From NCBI GenBank assembly GCA_029820565.1, contig JALGUR010000002.1, forward strand, positions 1-64,000: 64,000 nt of DNA, read 5' to 3'. Below are positions 52,177 to 60,584 of the stretch, piece by piece. The notes below the pieces were generated by a model. The model saw nothing but the letters and a program-made list of their open reading frames with translations, was not told the DNA's origin and did not search any database. The position numbers and the translations under genes are program-made. Every line of letters starts with the position of its first letter. Position 1 is the first letter of the stretch. The DNA comes from Candidatus Zipacnadia bacterium. GTDB lineage: Bacteria > Armatimonadota > Zipacnadia > Zipacnadales > Zipacnadaceae.

Positions 52177-53419
52177 GGCCCATCACCCGCTTTCTGACCA
52201 CATTCAAGGCCATCTGGGAGGTGCGGCGCTTGAACTGCTCGCGAGTTCCCGGCCAATAATGTTCCTGACAAATAGTATCTTGCTCATCGGCTACGGCAAT
52301 GTAAGCCAGACCCACGGGCTTCTGTGGCGTGCCCCCGGTCGGCCCGGCTATACCGGTGACGGCGACTGCATAGTCCGCGCCACTGTGCTCACGGGCCCCC
52401 TCGGCCATGGCCCGAGCGCACGGTTCACTAACCGCGCCATATTCTTCTATTATCTCATCCGAGACGCCCAGCAACTGCTGCTTGGACTCGTTACTATAAG
52501 TAATATACCCACTTAGAAAGTACTGGGAACTCCCCGGCACATCGGTGATACGGTTAGCGATCAGTCCGCCGGTACAACTCTCGGCGACGGCGAGGGTGGC
52601 CCCGGCGGCCAACAGTGCTTGGCCGACAGCCACCTCCATTGTCTCTTCATCAATGCCGTAGACTCGCTCTGCCAGCCGCTCACGAACTATCTGCTCCACC
52701 GCGTCAAGGCGCTGCATCGCCTCTACCTCACAATCGGCCTTCGTACTGATGCGCACCCGGACCTCGCCCGGACTGGCATATAGCGCCACAGCCGGGTCGG
52801 ACTGGGTATCCAGAATATCGGCCAGCAGTTGGGCGGTGTTGGACTCGCCAATGTCACAAAGCCGTAGAGTACGGGTGAACAATTCCTGGCCACCGACCCG
52901 ACGAATCTGTTCTCGCAGATAGGGGATTACACTATCGTGGAGCATCTGCTGCATCTCGGCGGGAGGACCGGGCAGGGCAATAAAGGTGCAGTTGTCATGC
53001 TCCAACAGTATCCCCGGAGCCGTACCACAACTGTTTGTTAGCAGTCGGCCGCCCCGGGGAACTTGACACTGCTTGAGGTTGTTGGCAGTGGGCGCAACAC
53101 CGCGGCGGGCAAAGAACTCTTCCAGTTGCTGCTCGGCCGCCGCCACTGTGTGCAGAGGGCGACTGGTCACCTGGGCGAGGGCTTCGCGAGTTAGGTCATC
53201 GGGCGTAGGGCCTAATCCGCCTGTAATTATTATGACCTCACAGCGGCGGCGGGCATCCTGAAGTAAGCCCGCCATGCGGCCCTGGTCGTCATCAACAGTA
53301 TGCCGTAGGTATAGGTCAACGCCTATATTGGCTAACTGCTGACAGATATAGGTAGCATTCGTATCAACTATCTCGCCGAGCACCAACTCCGTGCCTACCG
53401 AGACGATTTCAGCTTTCAA
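52169..53419 (-). CDS. cinA: CinA: competence/damage-inducible protein with nicotinamide mononucleotide deamidase domain
   Basis: 416 residues in two parts: an N-terminal MoCF-like (COG1058) domain with SVGTELVLGEIVDTNATYICQQL and TGGLGPTPDDLTREALA, and a C-terminal PncC domain (ATLAVAESCTGGLIANRITDVPGSSQYFLSGYITYSNESK), which deamidates NMN. Start TTG 53419 with GAGG about eleven bases upstream. Ahead of it lies a 460-nt leader from a consensus promoter (53879-53908), unusual for this gene. Downstream genes thpR, MNT/HEPN and recA are on the same strand. In Streptococcus cinA-recA form a competence operon. Confidence 0.94.
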   Translation of the reverse strand: MKAEIVSVGTELVLGEIVDTNATYICQQLANIGVDLYLRHTVDDDQGRMAGLLQDARRRCEVIIITGGLGPTPDDLTREALAQVTSRPLHTVAAAEQQLEEFFARRGVAPTANNLKQCQVPRGGRLLTNSCGTAPGILLEHDNCTFIALPGPPAEMQQMLHDSVIPYLREQIRRVGGQELFTRTLRLCDIGESNTAQLLADILDTQSDPAVALYASPGEVRVRISTKADCEVEAMQRLDAVEQIVRERLAERVYGIDEETMEVAVGQALLAAGATLAVAESCTGGLIANRITDVPGSSQYFLSGYITYSNESKQQLLGVSDEIIEEYGAVSEPCARAMAEGAREHSGADYAVAVTGIAGPTGGTPQKPVGLAYIAVADEQDTICQEHYWPGTREQFKRRTSQMALNVVRKRVMGLV

Positions 53420-53878
53420 CTATCTATCCAACCTCTGCCATTGGCCCGCCAATCGCCTGTCCAGACCGAAAACTGGAGCCTGGTGTCCTTAGGCTATATT
53501 TCAATCGCCTCTAATAGGGAACTGTTCATCCGCTCGCTCAGCCGACTGCACGACCTCATCCTTGTGCCAAGCATCTGCACCCCATCCCCGGACATCTGGG
53601 GCCCGGCGCAATGAAGGTGTGCGTGCCTGTTTTGTTCCTTATAGCGTATGGTCATATAGCCCTGGACCTTGGTGTGTCGTGCAAATTACGTATTATGTTT
53701 AGGATTAGTCACTACCAGTTTCCTAAATGCGCTTAACGCTTTCAATCAGCAATCTCGCTTTAGATCCAACTGACGACCTCATCGGTATCAACCAGGCGGA
53801 CCAAATGAGTATAACAATCGTGTTGTTCCGACCCATCCACACCTGCCCTGCTCGCCGATTCTTTGCCTCCACTCTTGT
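53420..53878 (-). other. Long leader or intergenic stretch before cinA
   Basis: About 460 nt with no convincing coding frame. A small minus frame (53723-53935) starting at unlikely codons and ending VKRI is not conserved-looking. It contains a hairpin-forming CCCC..GGGG segment near 53583-53600. Since a consensus promoter stands at its upstream end, it is either a long mRNA leader or a small RNA gene; no known RNA family is recognised. Confidence 0.35.
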
Positions 53879-53908
53879 ATTATACTCTACTTCACTGGTG
53901 CATGTCAA
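53879..53908 (-). promoter_or_regulatory. Consensus sigma-70 promoter pointing to cinA
   Basis: Minus-strand TTGACA (53908-53903), 18-nt spacer, TATAAT (53884-53879): both boxes match the consensus exactly. Transcription would run toward cinA through the 460-nt leader. It is back-to-back with the queD promoter 70 nt away. Confidence 0.75.
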
Positions 53909-53940
53909 CAATGACTGGGTGGCACGGCGAAACAAGCCAT

Positions 53941-53979
53941 TTGGCGGGCCACTTGAACGCAGTGAACCTGGCCCGCAAG
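53941..53979. repeat. Class-2 dispersed repeat
   Basis: GGCGGGCCAC-TTGAACGCAGTGAA-CCTGGCCCGC: third copy of the palindromic repeat, between the divergent cinA and queD promoters. Confidence 0.6.
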
Positions 53980-54008
53980 TTGTTGGGATAGCCCTGCTGT
54001 GCTATAAT
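53980..54008 (+). promoter_or_regulatory. Promoter of queD-queC
   Basis: TTGTTG (53980-53985), 17-nt spacer, TATAAT (54003-54008). Leader about 25 nt; no preQ1 riboswitch fits in so short a leader. Confidence 0.75.
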
Positions 54009-54037
54009 GGCAGCAGGTGTCCTGAGGAGAGGTTACT

Positions 54038-54409
54038 ATGTATAGATTGACGGTTGAACGCACTTTTGCCGCCGCTCACCACCTGCGCGGATATCAAGGC
54101 CGGTGTAGCCGTCCGCACGGTCACAACTATCGGGTGCAGATTACTGTGGCCGGCTCCCAACTTGACCAGTATGGGATGCTTATGGATTTTGCCGATCTCA
54201 AAAGTGTATGTGACAAGGTTATTGGTGAACTTGATCATATTGACCTCAATGAACATCCAGCCTTTGCCGAGGCCAGTCCCAGCAGTGAGAACCTGGCCCG
54301 ATATATATTCGCCCAGATAGCGCAGCGCCTCAAAGAGTCTGCCGTCCGCCTCAAGGCGGTAGATGTTTGGGAATCTGACACTTCACGGGTAACATATACG
54401 GAGGATTAA
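54038..54409 (+). CDS. queD: 6-carboxy-5,6,7,8-tetrahydropterin synthase
   Basis: 123 residues. Second step of queuosine precursor synthesis, forming CPH4 from dihydroneopterin triphosphate. Zinc-binding histidines in FAAAHHLRGYQGRCSRPHGHNYRV (about H14/H15, H27, H29) with catalytic C23; the conserved DFADLK and ELDHIDLNEH segments follow. AGGAGAGG precedes the ATG. queC starts one base after the stop, so the two are coupled; queE and queF are not in the window. Confidence 0.95.
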   Translation: MYRLTVERTFAAAHHLRGYQGRCSRPHGHNYRVQITVAGSQLDQYGMLMDFADLKSVCDKVIGELDHIDLNEHPAFAEASPSSENLARYIFAQIAQRLKESAVRLKAVDVWESDTSRVTYTED

Positions 54410-54410
54410 A

Positions 54411-55100
54411 GTGCGGGCTATCACTCTGTTGTCAGGAGGCCTGGACTCGGTGGTGGCTACCTGGGCGGCCCGCCGTGAGCACCAGATAGTCCTGGCTCTC
54501 ACCTTTGACTACGGCCAGCGCGCCGCCCAGCGGGAGTATCAGGCGGCAGTGCAGATAGCCGAGCAGTTGCAATGCCCACACAAGTTAATTAGCCTGCCGT
54601 GGTTAGGGCGGTTAGGGGATAGCGCCCTTACCAATCTCCAGCAGCCGATACCTGCACCTTCCGAGGATCAGATTGACAGCCCTGCCTTTGCCCAAGCAGT
54701 GTGGGTGCCCAATCGCAACGGTATTTTCCTGAATATTGCTGCGGCGCACTGTGAAGCACTGAATTCCTCCGGGATAGTGTGCGGATTCAATGCCGAGGAA
54801 GCAGCGACCTTTCCGGATAATTCCCCTGAATTTATGGAGGCCGCCGAGAACTTCTTTACCTATTCCACTGGCCGTCGCTTACATGTGTTGGCTCCTACGG
54901 CGCATTTGACCAAGGCGCAGATCGTCCAACTCGGGCGGCAATTGGCAGCGCCGCTGCACGTAATCTGGAGTTGTTACCAGGGTGGCGAGCACCACTGCTG
55001 GCAGTGTGAGTCTTGCTTGCGCTTGCGCCGAGCCCTGGTGGCCAGCGGATTGTGGGAGACCTGGCAGCAGCAACAGGAGTCAACAAATGCACCAAGTTAG
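54411..55100 (+). CDS. queC: 7-cyano-7-deazaguanine synthase
   Basis: 229 residues. Converts CDG to preQ0 using ATP and ammonia. PP-loop LLSGGLDSV (8-13 SGGLDS), [43 protein letters not shown] and a zinc-binding set of four cysteines, C188, C196, C199 and C202 ([15 protein letters not shown]). GTG start at 54411 with ATACGGAGG upstream. The last bases overlap the pseudopilin start. Complete and normal in length. Confidence 0.95.
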   Translation: MRAITLLSGGLDSVVATWAARREHQIVLALTFDYGQRAAQREYQAAVQIAEQLQCPHKLISLPWLGRLGDSALTNLQQPIPAPSEDQIDSPAFAQAVWVPNRNGIFLNIAAAHCEALNSSGIVCGFNAEEAATFPDNSPEFMEAAENFFTYSTGRRLHVLAPTAHLTKAQIVQLGRQLAAPLHVIWSCYQGGEHHCWQCESCLRLRRALVASGLWETWQQQQESTNAPS

Positions 55101-55758
55101 CCCCATAGACCACGGAACGAACCGAAGCGAAATGCGCGGCTTCACTCTTATTGAATTGTTGGTAGTAATAGCGATTATCGCAGTATTAGCCGCGATGCTT
55201 TTCCCCGTATTCTCGCAGGCTCGCGAAAAGGCTCACGCCACTGCGTGCCTGTCCAATCTGCGCCAGATTGGCTTTGCGGTGGGGATGTACGGCTACGCGC
55301 ACAACGGAATGTTTCCCCCGCGCTTCACTGACACCCAGCCCCGATACTTCTACTGGGACTTGGTTGATTCCTATGTCAGAGATGACCAGATATGGTTTTG
55401 CCCTTCCGAGAGCCAAAGGGATATTGGCCTGCGCCACTACGGACTGAACTGCTACGACAAATACCCCGGCGATGGCCGCTTTGAGGTGGGCGTCAGTGGG
55501 GTCAAGGTCCTCCAGGTTGAGGACCCCAGCGGAACCATCGCTTTAGCCGAGACCGACCCCGCCGACGAACGGGAGCCTTACCCCACTCCCTGGGACATTG
55601 GCAGTACCCAAAGCGGGCAGTGGTCGTGGCCACTGACCAGCCTGGCCCAGGATCGTCATAATGGCGGCTTCAACGCCTTCTACTTAGATGGCCACGTCAA
55701 ATGGCAACCTGACGTCGACTTGGGAGACAGTCAATGGTCCCTGGAGGCCGGAGATTAG
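55087..55758 (+). CDS. Type IV pseudopilin-like protein with H-X9-DG motif (DUF1559-like)
   Basis: 223 residues. Prepilin cleavage site in [29 protein letters not shown] (G-F-T-L-I-E): cleaved before F and methylated by a prepilin peptidase. The rest has the DUF1559-like pattern of planctomycetal and armatimonadal secretion pseudopilins: [31 protein letters not shown], then the H-X9-DG motif [17 protein letters not shown] near the C-terminus. ATG 55087 has AGGAG seven bases upstream and overlaps queC by 14 nt. Likely secreted via a type II or IV pilus-like system. Stand-alone, without other pilus genes nearby. Confidence 0.92.
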   Translation: MHQVSPIDHGTNRSEMRGFTLIELLVVIAIIAVLAAMLFPVFSQAREKAHATACLSNLRQIGFAVGMYGYAHNGMFPPRFTDTQPRYFYWDLVDSYVRDDQIWFCPSESQRDIGLRHYGLNCYDKYPGDGRFEVGVSGVKVLQVEDPSGTIALAETDPADEREPYPTPWDIGSTQSGQWSWPLTSLAQDRHNGGFNAFYLDGHVKWQPDVDLGDSQWSLEAGD

Positions 55759-55772
55759 GGGCGCTGCCGCAA

Positions 55773-56600
55773 TCAGTCGGCCAGTTGCTTCGCCAGCAAG
55801 AGATTTTGCTGGTGCCCGGTGCCGACGGCAATGATCCGAGCCTGAACGGGTCGCCCCAACAGATAAAGGTCACCGATAAGATCAAGTAACTTGTGGCGGG
55901 CAAAGGCCTGAGGTAGTTCGGGCGGGGCAGAGAGGTGGTCAGGATAGACGATTATCGCGTTGTGCTCCGAACCCCCTTTCAGTTGACCAGCTTGTTGCGC
56001 GGCCAGTCCCCGCTCATACTCAATAAAGGTTCGGGCGGGAGCGATTTGCGTGCCAAAATCGTCAATATCAGGGCAATAACTGGCCCACTGCTGGCCGATA
56101 AGTGGATGATCGCTGACTAACATATAATAGTACTCGGCTCGCCCAGCGGGTAGGGCGACGATAAATCTATCAGCGTCCTGTACGAGCACGGGTTCGCGCA
56201 ACTCAAGGGGCATAACCTCGCCGGTAAGCGGTTGGACGCCACCCTTTTCAACTGCTTCCCACAACGGCTTGGCGCTGCCATCAAATAGCGGCACCTCGGG
56301 CCCGGACACATCTATTACGGCATCAGTTATGCCTGCAGCCGACAACACGGCCAATAGATGCTCGACGAACATTACCTGGGTCTGGCTGTCACCGATGGCG
56401 GTGCAGTCAGGTGAGGGCTGTGCGGTTTCAATCCCAATAGGCCACTGGGCATTCACATCGGTGCGGCGCAGGAGCAGGCCGGCGCCTGCCGGGGCCGGCC
56501 GCAGGGTTACAGTTATCTCCAGTCCGGTGCGTACTCCTGTGTCCCGCACTTCTACGTTACGCGCCAGCGTCGCCCGCTTAGGAATTGCTGGGCCTCCCAA
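55773..56600 (-). CDS. lpxC: UDP-3-O-acyl-N-acetylglucosamine deacetylase
   Basis: About 275 residues. First committed step of lipid A synthesis; zinc enzyme. Conserved: VEHLLAVLSAAGITDAVIDVSGPEVPLFDGSA (Glu-His pair), RHKLLDLIGDLYLLG (His and Asp zinc ligands) and the C-terminal GTGHQQN (catalytic His region). The N-terminal GVGLHSG is GVRTG, lacking the usual histidine. Start uncertain: TTG 56600 has no clear ribosome site, whereas an ATT at 56585 has GGGAGG seven bases upstream; the frame opens at TTG 56669. Its 5' end overlaps the broken gene upstream. Confidence 0.88.
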   Translation of the reverse strand: MGGPAIPKRATLARNVEVRDTGVRTGLEITVTLRPAPAGAGLLLRRTDVNAQWPIGIETAQPSPDCTAIGDSQTQVMFVEHLLAVLSAAGITDAVIDVSGPEVPLFDGSAKPLWEAVEKGGVQPLTGEVMPLELREPVLVQDADRFIVALPAGRAEYYYMLVSDHPLIGQQWASYCPDIDDFGTQIAPARTFIEYERGLAAQQAGQLKGGSEHNAIIVYPDHLSAPPELPQAFARHKLLDLIGDLYLLGRPVQARIIAVGTGHQQNLLLAKQLAD

Positions 56601-56881
56601 CTTCTTGTAATGACTGCAACAACTGTCTGGCCCACACGGGTAGGTCGGGATTAGATAAGAGTTCGGCAATACTGTGCGCTGCTATTGTTTGGCCCCCACA
56701 GGCATAGTAGCCGACCGCTTTCCGGGTCAATTCCCTGGGCGATATGAAGCAGCGGCCAGCCCCAGACCGTAATTGCTGACTTATATTCATACCCATAGTA
56801 TCTACTGTGCTGGGCTGAACTGAGCCGCTTTTCTAACTGCTGCACGCGGTCTTCCAAGTCGCGGATGCGATCCTCACTCAC
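56578..56881 (-). pseudogene. Frameshifted gene of an alanine/glycine-repeat membrane family
   Basis: The first 50 residues (MSEDRIRDLEDRVQQLEKRL coiled coil, then YEYKSAITVWGWPLLHIAQGIDPESGR) are a known bacterial pattern in which LLHIA-G-DP-TGR is followed by repeats of A-x-G. The tail KAVGYYACGGQTIAAHSIAELL continues the family in another frame, joined near 56722. The gene is therefore likely broken by a small indel and is short for its family. GTG start at 56881. Its end overlaps the lpxC start by about 20 nt. Could be an assembly error; function unknown. Confidence 0.55.
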
Positions 56882-57117
56882 TACAGACAGGTCCTTTCTT
56901 CGCCACTGTAGATGCGGTAGGCCACAGCCTTTGTCCGCCTGTCAGCAGTATATGCCTTGATAGATAATGCTGTCAACTCGGCTTTATCCCCGGTCAAACC
57001 TGTCGCAGAACGCCTCTTGAGGGAGGCCGAGTGGCTAAACTGTGAGTGCAAAGGGGCCGATAGACCAAATGCAAAGGTTAGACCAAATTCGGGGGCAAAG
57101 GTGGCAACAGAAATCAG

Positions 57118-57402
57118 ATGTCGCAGACAAGCAGCTCAGCGCGGCCTCCGCAGACACTTTGGGAGGCCATAGGAGAAATAGTTGAGATACGGACTCAACA
57201 GGAGATTGCCCCAAATAAGAGTGATGTAGGACTATTTCACAGGCTTCGCGAACAGCAAGCCCAAGCCTTACTGGTCGTATATGCCGAGGCGGGCGAGTTA
57301 ATCGCCACCGGCCAAGCGCCCCAGGATATGATTGAGAGACTGCAACGCCGGCTGAATATCCCCTGTGACTACAACCGTCTCTCCGACCAGACCGCAGCGT
57401 AG
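57118..57402 (+). CDS. Small protein, unknown
   Basis: 94 residues, helical and charged: LWEAIGEIVEIRTQQEIAP then LFHRLREQQAQALLVVYAEAGELIATGQ, with a polar tail. No signal peptide or motif. Translation signals are weak, but its codon use looks like neighbouring genes and it covers a gap otherwise empty. The region just upstream (57041-57110) has the partial direct repeat TAGACCAAAT..CAAAGGT twice. I do not recognise it. Confidence 0.4.
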   Translation: MSQTSSSARPPQTLWEAIGEIVEIRTQQEIAPNKSDVGLFHRLREQQAQALLVVYAEAGELIATGQAPQDMIERLQRRLNIPCDYNRLSDQTAA

Positions 57403-57538
57403 CGTCAGTAGCAACTGCCAGAACTCACTACCCCATAACAAGTCCCCCATTACAGTAACAGGCGCTTTTTCATCAATGTAGCCTCAGTGCCAGCAGAGCA
57501 GGGCATGGGATTGCATTGTCGGATTTTTGGGTATTCTC

Positions 57539-57567
57539 TTGACATAGACGGACATATTTAGTAAAGT
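57539..57567 (+). promoter_or_regulatory. Promoter of secG
   Basis: TTGACA (57539-57544), 17-nt spacer, TAAAGT (57562-57567). The start site would fall near 57574, after the upstream ATG at 57572, which supports starting secG at 57608. Confidence 0.7.
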
Positions 57568-57607
57568 ATATATGACAGTCATCCAAGAAACGAGTGAACA
57601 ACACATT

Positions 57608-57838
57608 ATGGAGACTTTTGCCTTAATATTGGCGTTACTCAGTGGGCTGGCTATCATAGTAGCCGTAATGTTCCAGACCAGCAACGCTGACGGCTTTTCT
57701 GCCGCTATGGGAGGAGCAGACACTTCGCGGTTCAAGGAAGGCAGTAAAGAAGCGTGGCTGGATAAAATCGCGAAGGTAGCGGCAGTAATTTGGGTGCTGG
57801 CATGTCTGATTGTGGCAATCTTGTGGTATAAATATTAG
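57608..57838 (+). CDS. secG: Preprotein translocase subunit SecG
   Basis: 76 residues. SecG is the small third component of SecYEG. Two hydrophobic helices: FALILALLSGLAIIVAVMFQ (4-22) and AVIWVLACLIVAILWY (58-74), with the conserved GFSAAMGGADTSRF hinge. ATG 57608 gives a normal length; an ATG at 57572 would fall before the predicted transcription start. Ends 69 nt before the HIT hydrolase gene, same strand. Confidence 0.88.
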   Translation: METFALILALLSGLAIIVAVMFQTSNADGFSAAMGGADTSRFKEGSKEAWLDKIAKVAAVIWVLACLIVAILWYKY

Positions 57839-57907
57839 TTAGAGGGGCCTGCTGGACACGAATGCCGAGATACATCAGTTATGTCAGCATCCGAGGCCGG
57901 GCAAATA

Positions 57908-58444
57908 ATGAAGCATCTGTGGGCACCGTGGCGAATTGAGTATGTAGCCGGTGAGAAGAGCGAGGAGTGCATTCTTTGCCAGAAACTTCAGGAGGAGGCT
58001 GACGAGGATAACCACATTCTGTATAGAGGAAAGCACACCTTCGTTATCCTCAACGCTTTTCCCTACAATAGCGGACATCTAATGGTCGTTCCCTACGAGC
58101 ATACCGGGCGTTTCACTGAACTTTCGCCGGCCCAGGTCGTCGAAATGATGTACCTGGCCCAGGTTTGCATACAGGCTCTACGCGAAGGGCTGAAGCCTGA
58201 CGGAATAAACTTAGGCATGAATATCGGCCAGGCGGCCGGAGCCGGCATTGATGATCATGTTCATCTGCACATTGTTCCTCGCTGGGTGGGGGACACCAAC
58301 TATATGACGGCAGTCGGGCAGACCCGCATAGTGCCCCAGGCCCTGGCCGAGTCAGCCCGCCAATTGCGCCCGTTGATTCGGCAGGCTGCTGAACAATGTA
58401 CCCAGACCGTTAACCTGGTAGGAGATTCAGCAAAGGAGCAATAA
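57908..58444 (+). CDS. HIT family hydrolase
   Basis: 178 residues. Histidine-triad nucleotide hydrolase, similar to Ap4A phosphorylase/FHIT-type enzymes of the HIT superfamily (typical N-terminus MKHLWAPWRIEYV). Zinc-binding ECILCQ pair near the start, then NAFPYNSGHLMVVPYEHTG and the triad DDHVHLHIVPRW. Likely acts on AMP-linked dinucleotides. The ATG at 57908 matches family alignments; an earlier ATG at 57881 is possible. 4 nt upstream of the Gly/Met-rich gene, so probably co-transcribed. Confidence 0.92.
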   Translation: MKHLWAPWRIEYVAGEKSEECILCQKLQEEADEDNHILYRGKHTFVILNAFPYNSGHLMVVPYEHTGRFTELSPAQVVEMMYLAQVCIQALREGLKPDGINLGMNIGQAAGAGIDDHVHLHIVPRWVGDTNYMTAVGQTRIVPQALAESARQLRPLIRQAAEQCTQTVNLVGDSAKEQ

Positions 58445-58447
58445 TTT

Positions 58448-60547
58448 ATGAAATCACCGCGAATTGTCCTTCCGATATGCATCGTCGTGGTAAGTCTAAT
58501 CGGTGCCCTCGCTACGGCCCAGGCGCAAATCAAGATTGAATCGCCACAGTCTGGTGCTGTAGTGCGGGGAGTAGTGGAAATACACGTAAGCCAAGGGGAG
58601 GCCGACAGCACTGGTGCCGCGCCAGCTGGGGGATGGGTGTCGTTTCTTATCCAGCCGGGAGATGACACATACATAACCGCCACCACCTTCCCATTTAAGG
58701 TTAATTGGAACACCCAACTGCGTGATGAGAACGATGTGCGAGTATATCCCGACGGGCGCTACACCGTGGAGGCCGTGGCTTATGACGGCTCGGGCAAAGA
58801 ACGAGGCCGCGACAGTATCAGGCTGATTGTTGCCAATAGTGTCCGCCCTTGGGAGGTAGGGGCACCGCTGGCGCTGCGCACTCACTACCGTCGCGGGGAG
58901 AGACTATTATACGAAGTTAAGGGAAATGGCAGTGTTACTGTTCCCGGCGAAGCCGGCAAGGCCATCCGGGAACGAGGCGATAAGATGATGCACGGGCCGA
59001 TGGGCGGCATGGGCGGCCCTGGTGGAATGGGTGGTCCCGGTATGGGTGGTATGGGTATGGGCGGAGGAATGGGTGCCGGTGCAATGTCGGCTGAGACGCC
59101 TATGAGTAATCCGTCCACCGTTAATTTCACCATAGGCGGTGCTTGGTATGAGGAATGCCTCAGTCCTACTGAGACGGGACGTGCTGTAGTCGACAAAGAT
59201 TTTGTGAAGGGCTACTTCAGCATCTCCTGGGTGTGGCCCAAAACTGTAATCAACTTAGGCGGCGGCGGTATGGGTATGGGCGGGATGCCGGGAATGGCGG
59301 GTGGTGGTATGGGCATGGGTGGTATGGGCATGGGTGGTATGGGTATGGGCGGTATGGGTATGGGCGGTATGGGTATGGGCGGTATGGGTATGGGCGCTCC
59401 ACAAATGAAGCAGGAGACGCATGATAATGTCCCGGACGCTTATGCCGAAGTTCTGCCCGCTGCCGGTGAGGAATATCGCTTCAAGATTTTCCCTGAAGGG
59501 CTTATTGAGAAGATGCACGACGAGCAGGAGGAGTTTGCCCTGGGCCAACTGTTTATAGAGTTGCCTGAGCGCCCGATGACTACCCGAAGCACCTGGACCG
59601 GCGATATGGCGGTGTTGATGGGCCCCAATAGCAAGAAGCCCAAAATAGTTACCGCGCAACATGCTCTGGAAGCTTTTGAGTACAAGGGCAAGTATCGCTG
59701 TGCCCGTATTGTCAGTAAATACGAAGAGCAGGACACCACGGTAGACTGGGACTTCCCGACCAGAAGTATCTCGGTTGGCGGTGCCGGAATGGGTGGTCCC
59801 GGCGGTGGTGCTATGGCCGGAGGCCCAGGGGCACTGATGCTCGGTGGGCCGCCCGGAGCGGCAGGTCCGGGTATGCCGGGAGCAGGAATGCCTATGGGAG
59901 CACCGGGGATGGCCGGGGGCGGTATGGGCGCGATGAGTTTGGCTGATATGCCCAAGAAGGGCGACATTTCGGTGAAACGGGTCTCATATTTCGCCATTAG
60001 TAAAGGCCGATTTGTCTCAATTGAAGACCAGGTCAAGTTGACCATTAAGAAGATTCCCATGGAGCAGGAGGTCCAGAGGCTATCGGGCGACACTGAGAGT
60101 CGGGAGGAGATTCTGGATATATACGATATGCAGGCTGAGTCCCTTATTGGTAGTCTGACCGGCTTTACTGGTAGTATGGGTGGCATGGGTGGCATGGGTG
60201 GGCCCGGCGGCGGGGGCATGGGGATGATGGCACCCCCAATGGCGGGCGGCGGCATGAGCATGCCGCCCGGATTCGGCGGCTACGGCGGGGCGATGGGACC
60301 GCCCGGGATGCCCGGGATGATGGGACCGCCGGGGACGATGGGACCGCCCGGGATGATGGGACCGCCCGGGATGATGGGACCGCCCGGGATGATGGGACCG
60401 CCGGGAATGGGGGGACCAGGCGGCATGGGTATGGGCATGATGGAACCACCGAAGAAGGCCACCATCGAGATCACCGGCAACTGGCTCATCTATCAGAAGG
60501 GAGCCGATATCCACACTCATGCTGTAGCCTGGGAGATGGCTGAATAA
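58448..60547 (+). CDS. Secreted Gly/Met-rich repeat protein with collagen-like tract
   Basis: 699 residues. Signal peptide (VLPICIVVVSLIGALATAQAQ), an N-terminal Ig-like module (about 28-130; IKIESPQSGAVVRGVVEIHVS, DGRYTVEAVAYDGSG), then folded segments separated by three low-complexity tracts: M/G-rich around 180-215, a tandem GMGMGG array at about 271-318, a G/P/M tract near 443-500, and a strictly periodic Gly-X-Y run (617-661) of GPP and GMM triplets, collagen-like with Met. Between them are ordered strings such as EEYRFKIFPEGLIEKMHDEQEEF and YKGKYRCARIVSKY. Not recognised as a known family. Likely extracellular; elastic or metal-binding roles are inference. Follows the HIT gene after 3 nt. 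Confidence 0.8.
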   Translation: MKSPRIVLPICIVVVSLIGALATAQAQIKIESPQSGAVVRGVVEIHVSQGEADSTGAAPAGGWVSFLIQPGDDTYITATTFPFKVNWNTQLRDENDVRVYPDGRYTVEAVAYDGSGKERGRDSIRLIVANSVRPWEVGAPLALRTHYRRGERLLYEVKGNGSVTVPGEAGKAIRERGDKMMHGPMGGMGGPGGMGGPGMGGMGMGGGMGAGAMSAETPMSNPSTVNFTIGGAWYEECLSPTETGRAVVDKDFVKGYFSISWVWPKTVINLGGGGMGMGGMPGMAGGGMGMGGMGMGGMGMGGMGMGGMGMGGMGMGAPQMKQETHDNVPDAYAEVLPAAGEEYRFKIFPEGLIEKMHDEQEEFALGQLFIELPERPMTTRSTWTGDMAVLMGPNSKKPKIVTAQHALEAFEYKGKYRCARIVSKYEEQDTTVDWDFPTRSISVGGAGMGGPGGGAMAGGPGALMLGGPPGAAGPGMPGAGMPMGAPGMAGGGMGAMSLADMPKKGDISVKRVSYFAISKGRFVSIEDQVKLTIKKIPMEQEVQRLSGDTESREEILDIYDMQAESLIGSLTGFTGSMGGMGGMGGPGGGGMGMMAPPMAGGGMSMPPGFGGYGGAMGPPGMPGMMGPPGTMGPPGMMGPPGMMGPPGMMGPPGMGGPGGMGMGMMEPPKKATIEITGNWLIYQKGADIHTHAVAWEMAE
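59259..59400 (+). repeat. Tandem repeat encoding GMGMGG
   Basis: About seven units of GGTATGGGTATGGGC-type sequence (18 nt each, encoding GMGMGG) inside the Gly/Met-rich gene. Codon choice varies slightly between units (GGC/GGT), which points to maintenance rather than a very recent expansion. Confidence 0.85.
60296..60430 (+). repeat. Repeat encoding collagen-like Gly-X-Y triplets
   Basis: Unit GGACCGCCCGGGATGATG (18 nt, GPPGMM) repeated with small changes, encoding fifteen uninterrupted Gly-X-Y triplets (residues 617-661). Confidence 0.8.
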
Positions 60548-60584
60548 CTCCGGCTCCTGCTCGGAGGAGGAGAATACCGTCACC

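Noticed and set aside
53723..53935. 70-codon minus frame behind the consensus promoter
   Set aside because: Starts before the predicted transcription start, no ribosome site, composition unlike neighbouring proteins.
54009..54037. preQ1 riboswitch before queD
   Set aside because: The predicted leader is only about 25 nt and lacks the preQ1 aptamer motif.
57030..57060. tRNA-Ser-like start (GGAGGCCGAGTGGCTAAAC)
   Set aside because: No anticodon stem, T-loop or acceptor partner can be folded behind it.
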